Assembly: GCA_902486425.1 (NCBI GenBank)
Contig: CABTOK010000001.1
Location: 1 to 64,000 of the forward strand
Source: UBA11475 sp902486425
GTDB lineage: Bacteria > Bacillota > Clostridia > Christensenellales > Borkfalkiaceae
Reading direction: 5' to 3'
DNA: 64,000 nt
In this document: piece by piece, positions 25,225 to 33,993 of the stretch
How positions within the stretch are numbered: position 1 is the first letter of the stretch
Layout of the letters: every line of letters starts with the position of its first letter
Made by a program: the position numbers and the translations under genes
Notes under the pieces: model-generated
Database searches by the model: none
What the model was told of the DNA's origin: nothing
The model's input: only the letters and a program-made list of their open reading frames with translations

Positions 25225-26487
25225 ATGTTTGTAGACAGAGTAAAAATCATAGTAAAAGCCGGTAACGGCGGCGACGGAGCGACTTCGTTTCTGCACTTCA
25301 AGGGCGTGGTGAACGGCGGGCCGGACGGCGGCGACGGCGGAAAGGGCGGCGACGTCGTAATCGTAGCCGACAAAAAAGTTTCGAGTCTTCTCGAATTTTA
25401 TTATAAAACCAAATTTTTTGCGGGTAACGGCGAAAACGGTTCGTCCAAGAACTGTTTCGGCAAGGCCGGCGACGATATAGTTCTGCACGTCCCTTTAGGC
25501 ACCGTAGTCTACGACGAAGAAACCGGTTCCGTCGTACAGGACTTTTTCTACGACGGACAGAAGAAAACCATTCTTACCGGCGGAGAAGGAGGTAAAGGCA
25601 ACGCCAGATTCGTAACCAGCCGAAGACACGCACCGCATTTTTCGCAAAGCGGCGAACAGACCGAACGCGTAAACCTTATCATGGAGCTTAAAACCATCGC
25701 GGACGTAGGTCTTATAGGCTTCCCGAACGTCGGAAAATCCACGCTCCTGTCCAAAGTCACCGCGGCGAGACCGAAGATAGCCAATTATCACTTCACGACG
25801 TTATCTCCCAATCTCGGTGTGGTAAAATATTACGACGACAGCTTTACTATGGCGGATATTCCCGGACTTATCGAAGGCGCTTCGGAAGGCGCGGGACTCG
25901 GTATAGACTTTTTGAAGCATATCGAAAGAACGAGGATGCTTGTTCACGTCGTAGATATTTCGGGTTCGGAAGGCAGGGATCCTTATGAAGATTATAAAAA
26001 GATCAATAAGGAACTTGCTTCTTACAGCAAAGAACTCGCTTCGCTGAAACAGATTATCGCACTTAACAAATGCGATTTTCCGGGGGCGGAAGAAAATATC
26101 AAAAACTTCAAAAAACACGTACGCGGCAAAAAAATCGTGCCGATAACAGCAATAACGGGCGAAGGAACGAAAGAACTTTTGGATGCGATATGGGCGGAAC
26201 TTTCAGTTCTTCCGCCGCTTAAACCGCTCGAATACGAAGAATTCGAATACGCAAAACCCGAATCTTTAACTTATGAAATCGAACAAATAGAACCCGACGT
26301 TTTCGAAATAACGGGAACGCTCGTGGACGTACTTAAAAGAAACGTTGTCGTTTCGGACATGCACTCTTTCGCCTACATGCAGAAGGTGCTTAAAGACAGG
26401 GGAATATTCAAAGAACTCAGAAAGATGGGCGCAAAAGAAGGCTCGACGATCGTTATCGCCGATACCGAATTTGAATATTACGACTAA
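25225..26487 (+). CDS. obgE: Obg/CgtA GTPase
   Basis: The 420-residue protein has three regions: a glycine-rich Obg fold (residues 1-158, starting M-F-V-D-R-V-K-I and G-N-G-G-D-G), the G domain with G-F-P-N-V-G-K-S-T, D-I-P-G-L-I-E-G-A and N-K-C-D, and a C-terminal OCT domain (about 345-420). Obg acts in 50S ribosome maturation and the stringent response. It lies between nth and yhbY; the latter is another ribosome-assembly factor. Confidence 0.97.
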   Translation: MFVDRVKIIVKAGNGGDGATSFLHFKGVVNGGPDGGDGGKGGDVVIVADKKVSSLLEFYYKTKFFAGNGENGSSKNCFGKAGDDIVLHVPLGTVVYDEETGSVVQDFFYDGQKKTILTGGEGGKGNARFVTSRRHAPHFSQSGEQTERVNLIMELKTIADVGLIGFPNVGKSTLLSKVTAARPKIANYHFTTLSPNLGVVKYYDDSFTMADIPGLIEGASEGAGLGIDFLKHIERTRMLVHVVDISGSEGRDPYEDYKKINKELASYSKELASLKQIIALNKCDFPGAEENIKNFKKHVRGKKIVPITAITGEGTKELLDAIWAELSVLPPLKPLEYEEFEYAKPESLTYEIEQIEPDVFEITGTLVDVLKRNVVVSDMHSFAYMQKVLKDRGIFKELRKMGAKEGSTIVIADTEFEYYD

Positions 26488-26596
26488 CTTATGCGGCTTT
26501 ACAAGCGACCTGTATCGCTGAAATATAGCCAAAATATTTCGGAAGACAGGTAGCGTCGCAAAATATAAAAATCGTCTTTGAATTTAAGGAGAAAAA

Positions 26597-26893
26597 ATGT
26601 TTACATCAAAAGAAAGGGCGAAGTTAAGATCTATTGCTTCGACCGAAGATACTATAATGCAGGTGGGCAAGTCCGGCATAAGCGATAATCTCGTCGCCGC
26701 GCTCTCGGACGCGCTTAATGCGAGAGAGCTTATTAAAATTTCGGTACTCGACAACAGTCCCGACGAAGTAACCGCCGTCGGCAAAGAACTGTCCGGAAAA
26801 CTTAATGCGGAATTTGTATGTGCTATCGGCAAAAAAGTGGTTTTATATCGTTATTCCGATAAAAAAGGCGTAAAACATGTCGAATACAAATAA
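26597..26893 (+). CDS. yhbY: YhbY-type CRM-domain RNA-binding protein
   Basis: This 98-residue protein is a stand-alone CRM domain. It has Q-V-G-K-S-G-I-S-D-N-L-V, A-L-N-A-R-E-L-I-K-I and the final G-K-K-V-V-L-Y-R. The fold binds pre-50S particles. A clear AAGGAG precedes the start. Its position after obgE fits a ribosome-assembly operon. Confidence 0.95.
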   Translation: MFTSKERAKLRSIASTEDTIMQVGKSGISDNLVAALSDALNARELIKISVLDNSPDEVTAVGKELSGKLNAEFVCAIGKKVVLYRYSDKKGVKHVEYK

Positions 26894-26985
26894 TAGTGTA
26901 TCCGCAAAAATCGTTATAGGCTTTACTATATAAAACTATAGTTAATTTTTATAAATATTTTTAAATTGTCATTTAATTTACTGAA

Positions 26986-27131
26986 TTATACTATATATAC
27001 TAAGTATAGTAGTATAAGCGTAAAGGACAAGGGAAAATTTATAGCCGAAAGCCAAAACTAACGAAATTAAATAAAAATAAAGTGCTTTGAACAGACGAAA
27101 AACGTAAAAACGGGGTTTTACTCCGTTTTTT
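26986..27131 (+). other. Non-coding gap: inverted repeat and terminator-like hairpin
   Basis: The gap 26894-27403 holds no convincing gene. Visible features are an 8-bp inverted repeat TTATACTA/TAGTATAA (26986-26993 with 27010-27017) and a hairpin with A5/T6 flanks near 27106-27131, which may end the yhbY transcript. The remainder is strongly AT-rich. Confidence 0.5.
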
Positions 27132-27266
27132 ATTAAAAAATTTTACCGATGTGGCAGAAGTAAAAAACAATAGAAAAATTTTGAATAAAATCGTGGTTAA
27201 TCGGACAAAAAAGTAATAAAACTTTTAAAAAAGTAAAAAAATATTTTAAAAATATGGCAAAAACCT

Positions 27267-27295
27267 TTGACAAGTCGAATAAAATAAGTTATAAT
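27267..27295 (+). promoter_or_regulatory. Consensus promoter of the 27404 gene
   Basis: TTGACA at 27267-27272, 17-base spacer, TATAAT at 27290-27295. This is a perfect consensus match and suggests strong expression; the leader is about 100 bases. Confidence 0.88.
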
Positions 27296-27403
27296 ATCGG
27301 TACTTTTTATAAAGAAAGTATATCTTTACTTTTTTAAGAACTGCGTGCAGATCGATTGTAAATGCGGCTTAAAAATGAATAAGTTTATAAGGGAGGCTGT
27401 CAT

Positions 27404-28660
27404 ATGAACGAAAAAAAGAGAAAAGCAAAAGAAGCTGCGGTTGCGGCAGAACCGAAGAATGAAGTCGTTTATATAGACGATTTATTCAACAAAAAAACAG
27501 ATAACGCTTACGTTACTCTTCCGGATACTTCGACCGAAACGAAGAATACCGAAGTAGTAATGAAGGCTGCTAAAAAGAGACTTAATCTCGAAGGCTGGAT
27601 ACAGGCGCTTTTGTCCGGCGGCATAGTTGCTCTTCTTGCAACGTTTGCGGTTTCGATGGTATTCTGGGCGATAGGAGCTTCCAAATACTGGATAGCTTTC
27701 ATTGTTCTCGGTGCGGTTTTCGCCGCGGCGACGCCGATTTTCTTCTTCTGTAAATATCGTCCCGACGAAAAGGCTATTGCGAAGAGATTGGACGAACTCG
27801 GACTTGACGAAAGAGTTCTTACGATGGAAGAGCTTAAAGGCAACGATTCGTTCATGGCGAAACGTCAGAGAACCGATACCGTACGTTCGTTAGGAAAGGT
27901 AAAAGCGAATCTCCTTAAAATAGTCGCGTCGGTGCCGCTTATTATATTATGTACCACCGCATTTATACTCGGCGGCGGTATGACTACCGTTTCGGGGCTT
28001 ACGGCTGCGGGGTACGTAAAGAGCGGCAAAGATATAGCTCAGGATATAGACGATGCCAATAAACCCGTTTATGAAGTAAAATATAGCGTTGAAGCAAGAG
28101 AAGCCTCACAAGAGGAAAGCTTATTTGGCGGGTTCTCTATTATGTTCGACGTTCATAAAGGCGTGGGCGGAGAGATCATCGGTGAAGAAGAACAGTTAGT
28201 AACTCAAGGCGAAGATGCTACTGAAGTAACTGTAGTAGAATATGAAGGTTACGTATTCTACGCATGGTCAGACGGCGTTCAATCGCCAACGAGAACAGAT
28301 TTAAATGTTCAGGGCGATATAAACATTACGGCTATATTCGTAAAAATGGAAGAGAATGAAGATGGTGACGGTGACGGCGACGGCGATCCGTCCGACGGCG
28401 AACCCGGCGAGCAGGAACCCGGAGACCAGGAACCTAGCGACAGTAACAGCGACAGTAACAAAAAAGACGATACCGACTTAGACAACAATGCAAGTACCGA
28501 TTCGAGAAACCAAGTCTTGAACGGAAAAACATATTACGGCGGAAAGAATTACGACGAAGCTAAAAGCGAAGCTTCGGATAAAGCGTCCAAAGACGGCAAC
28601 ATGTCTTCCGATAAGAAAAATCTTATAAACGATTATTTCGAAGCCATCAAGAAAAACTAA
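27404..28660 (+). CDS. Membrane protein with InlB-like beta repeat and acidic low-complexity tail
   Basis: The 418-residue protein was not assigned to a family as a whole. A charged 65-residue cytoplasmic region precedes two helices (about 68-90 and 94-116), a soluble stretch, and a third helix (about 172-193). The extracytoplasmic part contains one module ending Y-A-W-S-D-G-V-Q-S-P-T-R-T-D, as in InlB B-repeat/bacterial-repeat domains. A Gly/Asp/Glu/Pro/Ser-rich linker (near 325-360) and a polar tail follow. GGGAGG lies upstream. The consensus promoter implies abundance; a structural envelope role is a guess. Confidence 0.7.
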   Translation: MNEKKRKAKEAAVAAEPKNEVVYIDDLFNKKTDNAYVTLPDTSTETKNTEVVMKAAKKRLNLEGWIQALLSGGIVALLATFAVSMVFWAIGASKYWIAFIVLGAVFAAATPIFFFCKYRPDEKAIAKRLDELGLDERVLTMEELKGNDSFMAKRQRTDTVRSLGKVKANLLKIVASVPLIILCTTAFILGGGMTTVSGLTAAGYVKSGKDIAQDIDDANKPVYEVKYSVEAREASQEESLFGGFSIMFDVHKGVGGEIIGEEEQLVTQGEDATEVTVVEYEGYVFYAWSDGVQSPTRTDLNVQGDINITAIFVKMEENEDGDGDGDGDPSDGEPGEQEPGDQEPSDSNSDSNKKDDTDLDNNASTDSRNQVLNGKTYYGGKNYDEAKSEASDKASKDGNMSSDKKNLINDYFEAIKKN

Positions 28661-28672
28661 ACGATAAGAAGT

Positions 28673-28702
28673 AAAATCGCCGGATAATCCGGCGATTTTT
28701 AG
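28673..28702 (+). terminator. Intrinsic terminator after the 27404 gene
   Basis: A 12-bp perfect stem with a TAA loop (28673-28684 with 28688-28699) ends in a T-run. Confidence 0.9.
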
Positions 28703-28820
28703 TTTTTGATAAAAAATCAAAATCGATTGTATTTTTATTTTGTATTTAATGAAGAATTTATAAAAAGTTATTTTTTACTGCGACCGGCGAATTAAGACAA
28801 AATTAAAAAATTAAGTACGC

Positions 28821-28849
28821 TTGCAATTCTGCCCGCGGCAGTTTATAAT
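28821..28849 (+). promoter_or_regulatory. Promoter of the ECF sigma/anti-sigma operon
   Basis: TTGCAA at 28821-28826, 17-base spacer, TATAAT at 28844-28849. The spacer contains a CTGCC/GGCAG inverted repeat that could be an operator. Confidence 0.75.
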
Positions 28850-28965
28850 AAACTAATAAGGCTTTATACCTTATAAAACAATATAAAATAAAAATTTAAA
28901 TAAAATATTATAATAATTGCGATAAAACTTGAATCTGAAAAGTTATTATATCGAAGAGGTTGAAA

Positions 28966-29601
28966 GTGGAGTTAACGACAATACAAAATACGCGCGATTT
29001 ATGCCGTAATATTGATTTCAGCGAAAATTCGGAAGCGTTAGCTTGTCCTTCGCCCGAATTCAGGGGAAGGAACGACTACGTCGAGGCTCTGATAGCCGCG
29101 GTTGCCGAAGGCGATAAAAACGCTCTCGCCGCGCTTTATAAAGAAGTTTCTACCGATGTATACGCTTACGCTCTTTCAAAAACGAAAAATAAGGCGGACG
29201 CCGAAGACGTTTTGTCGGACACGTTCGTTCAGATTTATAAATACGCCAAAAGATACGAAAAGATGGGAAAACCCATGGCGTGGATACTGACCATAGCCAC
29301 AAACCTTATCAATCGCCAGTTCAATCTAAAAAACAGAAGCGTTTCGCTCGAAGATAATCAGACCGCGGTTGACGGATCTCATTATATTGAGAGTTCCGAA
29401 CAGACGACGGTTAATAATCTTTACGTTAAAGAGATGCTTGCAAAACTTAACGAAGAAGAAAGAGAAGTGGTTGTTCTTCATCTCGTATCGGGGCTTAAAC
29501 ACAGAGAAATAGCGAAGATGCTCGATAAACCGTTATCAACGATTTTATCTAAATATAACAGAGCGATAGCCAAACTAAAAACCGTAAAGGGGAATGTATG
29601 A
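28966..29601 (+). CDS. ECF-type RNA polymerase sigma factor
   Basis: The protein has 211 residues from GTG 28966, chosen because GAAGAGG lies six bases upstream; the TTG at 28960 overlaps that site. Region 2 includes A-E-D-V-L-S-D-T-F-V-Q-I-Y-K-Y and W-I-L-T-I-A-T-N-L-I. Region 4 includes L-N-E-E-E-R-E-V-V-V-L-H and the helix-turn-helix L-K-H-R-E-I-A-K-M-L. The first 45 residues are an extra, probably unstructured extension. The stop overlaps the start of the RsgI-like gene (ATGA), so production of sigma factor and inhibitor is coupled. Confidence 0.92.
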   Translation: MELTTIQNTRDLCRNIDFSENSEALACPSPEFRGRNDYVEALIAAVAEGDKNALAALYKEVSTDVYAYALSKTKNKADAEDVLSDTFVQIYKYAKRYEKMGKPMAWILTIATNLINRQFNLKNRSVSLEDNQTAVDGSHYIESSEQTTVNNLYVKEMLAKLNEEEREVVVLHLVSGLKHREIAKMLDKPLSTILSKYNRAIAKLKTVKGNV

Positions 29602-30707
29602 ATAAAGATTTAAACGACAAATTAAAATCTGAGTTCGAATCCGAAACCCCCGACGTTTTAGCGGAAGTAATGGCTCGTCTGGACGATACCGTTCAGCTTG
29701 AAAAGGAACCGATTGTTTTAAATGCGGTTACTTCTTCGAAAAAAGAAAAGCGCACCGAAAGAAGATTCAAACCCAAACCTGCTTTCACCTTTTTAAGAAG
29801 CTGCGCTTACACCGCGATGATCGCCGCGGGCGTAATTATCGGGGGGCTCGCCACGTTCGGATACAATCCGACGGAATACGCGATGACGGCTTCCGCTACG
29901 AGCGTTTATATAGACGTCAATCCGAGTATAGAGTTTTCGCTCGACGAATACGCAAACGTTTTAAGCGCAACGGCAATAAATAAAGACGGCGAAGAGGTAT
30001 TAAACGGTATCGATCTTAAAAAAGAAGAATTCGGAGCGATGATAAAAACCGTCCTTCACGAGATGTATCAAAGCGGTTATATTCAGAGCGATTCGACGAC
30101 GGTTCTTTTGAGCGTAGAAGGATCCGTTTCCGATAATTTCGTCCGCGGAATGGTAGGATCGGTTAACGAAGCGTTCAGAAAGTCCGGTAAAAAGTGCGCC
30201 GTAATCGCGCAGAGAATAGCTCCCGACGAAGACGTGATAAAAGACGCAAAAGACAAAGGCGTTTCGGTAGGTAAGTATTCGCTTGTCAGAAAATTGATAG
30301 ACAAAGGAGCGGTTGCTCCGAATGTGAACGACGACAGAAATCTGTTCGGCGATCCGATTTCGGAACTTTGCAACATGCCTATAAAGGATCTGAGTCTTAT
30401 GTATTCGACTTATGCAAATTACGCCGCCGGCGAAGATCCTTTTTCGGGCGACGTCGTGTATAAATCAGACGGTTTTAATTTCCCCGGATATTGTGCCGTA
30501 AATAACGCGCTTACAAACGTGCTTTCGAGAGAAGGCAAAACGCAGGAAGACGTTTTAAGCAAACGTATTTACGCCATAGCGGAGTTTCGCGGGGGAACGC
30601 CCGTAATGTACTATTATGTGTATATAAAATACGAAGCCTCTCCTAATATTGAACATTTTTACAAGATAGACGCTTTAAGCGGAACGATTTCAGGATCCTG
30701 CGCATAA
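29598..30707 (+). CDS. RsgI-like membrane anti-sigma factor
   Basis: This 369-residue protein has a cytoplasmic N-terminal segment that should bind the sigma factor, a membrane helix (about 66-88), and directly outside it the RsgI signature Y-I-D-V-N-P-S-I-E-F. In RsgI proteins the Asn-Pro bond of this motif (here Asn108-Pro109) is known to self-cleave. A conserved helical region follows to about 230. The last 130 residues form an unrecognised domain in the place where clostridial RsgI proteins carry carbohydrate-binding modules. The ATGA overlap with the sigma gene supports the pairing. The signal sensed is unknown. Confidence 0.88.
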   Translation: MNKDLNDKLKSEFESETPDVLAEVMARLDDTVQLEKEPIVLNAVTSSKKEKRTERRFKPKPAFTFLRSCAYTAMIAAGVIIGGLATFGYNPTEYAMTASATSVYIDVNPSIEFSLDEYANVLSATAINKDGEEVLNGIDLKKEEFGAMIKTVLHEMYQSGYIQSDSTTVLLSVEGSVSDNFVRGMVGSVNEAFRKSGKKCAVIAQRIAPDEDVIKDAKDKGVSVGKYSLVRKLIDKGAVAPNVNDDRNLFGDPISELCNMPIKDLSLMYSTYANYAAGEDPFSGDVVYKSDGFNFPGYCAVNNALTNVLSREGKTQEDVLSKRIYAIAEFRGGTPVMYYYVYIKYEASPNIEHFYKIDALSGTISGSCA

Positions 30708-30767
30708 CAAAAACGGCAAGGTTTCAGACATACAGGTCTTGTAAAAACCGTATACGCAATATGCGTA

Positions 30768-30815
30768 TTAAAAAGCTTACCCCTCGGCAGTGCAAACTGC
30801 CGTACCCCTCCATAA
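30768..30815. repeat. Palindromic element with flanking TACCCCTC repeats
   Basis: A 7-bp stem CGGCAGT/ACTGCCG with a GCAA loop (30785-30802) is flanked on both sides by the same octamer TACCCCTC, giving a compact REP-like element. Only one copy is in the window. Confidence 0.45.
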
Positions 30816-30832
30816 CCTTCCTCTCTAAGGAT

Positions 30833-30864
30833 AAAAAGCCCGCGCGAAAGTACGGGTTTTTTAT
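30833..30864 (+). terminator. Terminator of the sigma/anti-sigma operon
   Basis: A stem formed by AAAAAGCCCG and CGGGTTTTTT brackets a GC-rich 10-base loop, with a T-run continuing beyond. Confidence 0.75.
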
Positions 30865-30913
30865 TTTAAAATTTTTTTATCGTTTTCAGAAATAGCAGTT
30901 TAATTCTGTTTGG

Positions 30914-31756
30914 TTATATATCCGTCCCGCCGTAAAAACGCGAAAACGCCGCCGAGATTATAAAGAAAAGCGAAAAGGTTACATAGTACGCTTTAAGCGG
31001 TGTAAAAAACGATAAAAATGCGAGCGTTATGCCTGCAAAAAGAAACTTGGAAGAGTTTTTCTTTTTTAAAAATTTTTTCAAAAATTCTTTGAACGAAAAT
31101 TTTTTCTTTTCTTTTTCAAACGCTATATTCGGAAAGTACCCCGAAGAGTCGAAAAAGTCGAAGGTTTTTTCCATATTGTAAACGGTTAAAAAGTTCAGCT
31201 TTTTCGAAAGAGTCATCGCTTCTTCGGTTAACTTGTCGCAAAAAAGCAAAGAGCTTTCGTAACTTGTAAAATCGCTTATGTTATTTGTCCGTATCAGGCA
31301 ATTTTTTTTAGTCGTTTTAGCTATTTTTAACAGATCGTCCGCAGTAACTCCCGAATAATTAAAAATAAAAAAAATGCGCTTCCCGTCCAGGTACAAGTTC
31401 TTTTTTTTGTACGCTACGTCTATGTTTTTACGCTTTGCCGCTTTCTCGAGTTCGCAGAATATTGAAAAACGATCGGTGAGACGGAAAAACTCTTTAAGAG
31501 CGGCTTCTTTCAATATATTTTCGGACTTTTTAATAAAAAGGGCGTTTTTGTTTTTAAGGCGGAAAAACGAAAATATTCCCGCCGCAAAAGCTAAAACCAT
31601 GCTTACTACGACAAGAGCTTTTCCTTTAAGAAAGTACGCGCCCGTTACCGTAAAAAGAGCGAGAGCCGCAAAAAAATAAAACACGGAGTCGCCTATGATT
31701 TTAAAAAGTTTAATCAAGATTGCGATAATTTTCCTTTTTTTACGATTTATTACCAA
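30914..31756 (-). CDS. Hypothetical membrane protein with four predicted helices
   Basis: The 280-residue protein was not recognised. Helices lie near residues 22-44 and 48-66 and as a pair near the C terminus (about 240-275). Between them is a soluble domain of about 150 residues with alternating beta and helical segments and many lysines. Its shape recalls membrane-tethered nuclease-like domains, but no catalytic motif was identified. The frame begins at a TTG only a few bases after the predicted transcription start. No Shine-Dalgarno precedes it, so the start is uncertain. Confidence 0.65.
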   Translation of the reverse strand: MVINRKKRKIIAILIKLFKIIGDSVFYFFAALALFTVTGAYFLKGKALVVVSMVLAFAAGIFSFFRLKNKNALFIKKSENILKEAALKEFFRLTDRFSIFCELEKAAKRKNIDVAYKKKNLYLDGKRIFFIFNYSGVTADDLLKIAKTTKKNCLIRTNNISDFTSYESSLLFCDKLTEEAMTLSKKLNFLTVYNMEKTFDFFDSSGYFPNIAFEKEKKKFSFKEFLKKFLKKKNSSKFLFAGITLAFLSFFTPLKAYYVTFSLFFIISAAFSRFYGGTDI

Positions 31757-31766
31757 AAGAATAAAA

Positions 31767-31870
31767 ATTATACTTTTACCGCGCGTATGCCGGCAAGTTT
31801 TATTTAATAAAAATAGTTTTTAATAAAAGTAGCGGCAGACCTTGTAAAAAAATCGTTTAAATGGTATAAT
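31767..31870. promoter_or_regulatory. Divergent promoters (30914 gene / nadD-yqeK)
   Basis: Plus strand: TTGTAA 31842-31847, 17-base spacer, TATAAT 31865-31870. Minus strand: TTGCCG (31796-31791), 18-base spacer, TATAAT (31772-31767). The minus-strand transcript would start only about four bases before the TTG start codon. Confidence 0.7.
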
Positions 31871-31930
31871 TTTATCGTCGGAGAAGCTTGCCTTTTTTGC
31901 GGCGGAGCGTAATCCGGCAAAGGAAAACAT

Positions 31931-33058
31931 ATGAAGATAGGATTATTCGGCGGAACGTTCGATCCCGTTCACGACGAACACGTTAAAATCGTAACCACCG
32001 CCATAGCCGAACTTAATCTCGAAAAAGTAATTGTTCTTCCGGCGTACGTCTCACCTTTTAAAGACAGAGCGGACACAAGTTCCGAAGAAGACCGCCTTAA
32101 TATGGTAAGGCTCGCATTTGACGGAATCGAAAGGGTTGAAGTTTCCGATTACGAAATAAAAAAAGCCGCCGTCAGCTATACGAGCGAGACGGTAACCTAT
32201 TTTAAAAAGCTGTATAAAAAGGACGAGCTGTATTTTATAATGGGCGAAGACAGCCTTAAAACTTTCAGAAAATGGAACCGCCCCGACGTTATCGTAAAAA
32301 ACGCCGAAATAGTCGTTTGCGGAAGATACGGAAGTTACGTCGATTTTGCTGCCGAACAGAATTACTTCGACTTTCATTACGGTAAAAAGTTTATAAAATT
32401 AGATTACGAAGGCTCTTCGGTATCGTCCACCAAAGTAAGAACGTATTCGAGACTTAACATTCCGCTCGGCGGCATGGTTCCCGAAAAGGTCGGAAAGTAT
32501 ATTAAAGAAAAGAATCTTTACGGAGTGAACAATTATGCCGAATATTTAAGATCGGTTCTTACTGAAAAGAGACTTATTCACACCGCAAACGTCGTTACCG
32601 CCGCGCTTATAAAAGGAAAAGAATTAAAGCTCGATCCCGAAAAAGTCGAACTTGCGGCAACGCTCCACGACCATGCGAAGTATCTCGAACCCGAAAATTA
32701 CAAAAACTTCAGATACAAAGGAATTCCGCAGCAGGTCGTACATGCGTATCTCGGCGCGTATCTTGCCGAAACCGAACTCGGAATTACGGATAGGGACGTT
32801 CTGGACGCGATAAAATATCACACGACCGCAAAGGCAGGAATGACGGACCTTCAGAAGCTTATTTTTACCGCGGACATGATCGAAGACGGCAGAGATTACG
32901 ACGGGGTTGAAAGAATCAGGAAACTTTTTTATACCGAAACTCTGGACGTATCGTTCAAGGCGTGCTTAAAAGAAGAATGCGAACATCTCGCCGCGAAAGG
33001 TTACGAACTTTTCGTGGAAACGCTGAACGCGGCTAAATACTACTTAAAAAACAAATAA
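31931..33058 (+). CDS. nadD-yqeK: Nicotinate-nucleotide adenylyltransferase fused to YqeK HD phosphohydrolase
   Basis: This 375-residue protein is two enzymes in one. Residues 1-200 are NadD (G-L-F-G-G-T-F-D-P-V-H, then F-I-M-G-E-D-S, and S-S-V-S-S-T-K-V-R), which makes nicotinate adenine dinucleotide. Residues 203-375 are YqeK, an HD-domain dinucleoside tetraphosphate hydrolase, with H-T-A-N-V, L-H-D-H-A-K-Y (about 246), Y-H-T-T-A and T-A-D-M-I-E. In Bacillus the two are separate adjacent genes. The first motif reads D-P-V-H-D-E-H rather than the usual N-G-H. rsfS follows, as in Bacillus. Confidence 0.95.
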   Translation: MKIGLFGGTFDPVHDEHVKIVTTAIAELNLEKVIVLPAYVSPFKDRADTSSEEDRLNMVRLAFDGIERVEVSDYEIKKAAVSYTSETVTYFKKLYKKDELYFIMGEDSLKTFRKWNRPDVIVKNAEIVVCGRYGSYVDFAAEQNYFDFHYGKKFIKLDYEGSSVSSTKVRTYSRLNIPLGGMVPEKVGKYIKEKNLYGVNNYAEYLRSVLTEKRLIHTANVVTAALIKGKELKLDPEKVELAATLHDHAKYLEPENYKNFRYKGIPQQVVHAYLGAYLAETELGITDRDVLDAIKYHTTAKAGMTDLQKLIFTADMIEDGRDYDGVERIRKLFYTETLDVSFKACLKEECEHLAAKGYELFVETLNAAKYYLKNK

Positions 33059-33093
33059 AAACAAAAGCCACTTTGGCGGCTATCGGAGAAAAT

Positions 33094-33453
33094 ATGACAT
33101 CAAAAGAACTTTCAAAAAAAATAGGCGAATTTTTACTCGAAAAAAAGGCGTCCGACGTTATGAGCATCGACATCGAAGAAAAGAGCATAGTAGCGGACTA
33201 TTACGTTCTCGCAACGGCTAAGTCCTCGCCGCACGTAAAAGCACTTTCGGAATATCTCGAAGAAGAAATGGACAAGTACGGCATTTCTGCCGTAAGAAGA
33301 GAAGGTACCCGCGAAGGCAGATGGGCGGTAATAGACTTCGGCGACGTGGTTGTTCATATTTTCAACGATGAAACCAGACTTTTTTATAATCTCGAAAAAC
33401 TTTGGGGCGACGGCGGAAACGTTTATAAATTCACCGACGACGATAAAGAATAA
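33094..33453 (+). CDS. rsfS: Ribosome silencing factor RsfS
   Basis: The protein has 119 residues from ATG 33094, which follows CGGAGAAA; an upstream in-frame TTG at 33073 lacks a site. It shows A-D-Y-Y-V-L-A-T-A-K-S-S-P-H, then R-R-E-G-T-R-E-G-R-W-A-V-I-D-F-G-D-V-V-V-H and F-Y-N-L-E-K-L-W, the RsfS hallmarks. It binds L14 and blocks subunit joining when nutrients are low. It is cotranscribed with nadD-yqeK, 35 bases upstream. Confidence 0.96.
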   Translation: MTSKELSKKIGEFLLEKKASDVMSIDIEEKSIVADYYVLATAKSSPHVKALSEYLEEEMDKYGISAVRREGTREGRWAVIDFGDVVVHIFNDETRLFYNLEKLWGDGGNVYKFTDDDKE

Positions 33454-33533
33454 GTTTTTCGGAAGCGGTTTCGGTCGTGCCGTTTTGACAGAATACTGCC
33501 GGATAAACCGAAAAGCGGCAAAATCAAAGTAAT

Positions 33534-33800
33534 TTAATCCCGGTTTCCGGACGACTTTTTAAATGAAATTCTCGTAATTCCGTCGGGATCAATCACAATG
33601 GTTTTGCCTTGCGATCTTCTTTTCCTTTTAGTTTTGACCGGCGGTTTTTGTTCTTCGGGCGGCTCTTTGCGGGTGCGCTTAAAATCAAAGCGTATTCCTA
33701 AAAAGTCGAAAGCGGCTTTCATGCCGAAAACGATTATAAAACTTATTATAAAGATAAATACGGTCCATAAAAAACCGTTTATCACGTTCAGACTTTCCAT
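33534..33800 (-). CDS. Small membrane protein with basic tail
   Basis: The 88-residue protein was not recognised. A single N-terminal helix (about 8-30) precedes a Lys/Arg/Pro-rich region and an I-D-P-D-G-I-T-R-I-S end. The gene is convergent with rsfS. The ribosome binding site is weak. The protein pattern (one helix plus basic tail) and codon use support a real gene, but confidence is moderate. Confidence 0.5.
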   Translation of the reverse strand: MESLNVINGFLWTVFIFIISFIIVFGMKAAFDFLGIRFDFKRTRKEPPEEQKPPVKTKRKRRSQGKTIVIDPDGITRISFKKSSGNRD

Positions 33801-33905
33801 AACGCAAGTTTAGCAATAAATATAGCGAAAATCATGTAAAAAAACGGCGCAATATGTAAAAAGACGGGGAAATGCTTTAATAAACCGAAAAAGTTATTCA
33901 AGTTC

Positions 33906-33934
33906 TTGCATATCGCGCAAAAATGTGATATAAA
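33906..33934 (+). promoter_or_regulatory. Promoter of the FMN-riboswitch operon
   Basis: TTGCAT at 33906-33911, 17-base spacer, TATAAA at 33929-33934. It gives a leader of nearly 200 bases containing the FMN aptamer. Confidence 0.75.
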
Positions 33935-33993
33935 ATAACTGTACTGTTCCGGACGGCTGAACACGCCCGGGCAAGAAAACAAAATAATTTTAA

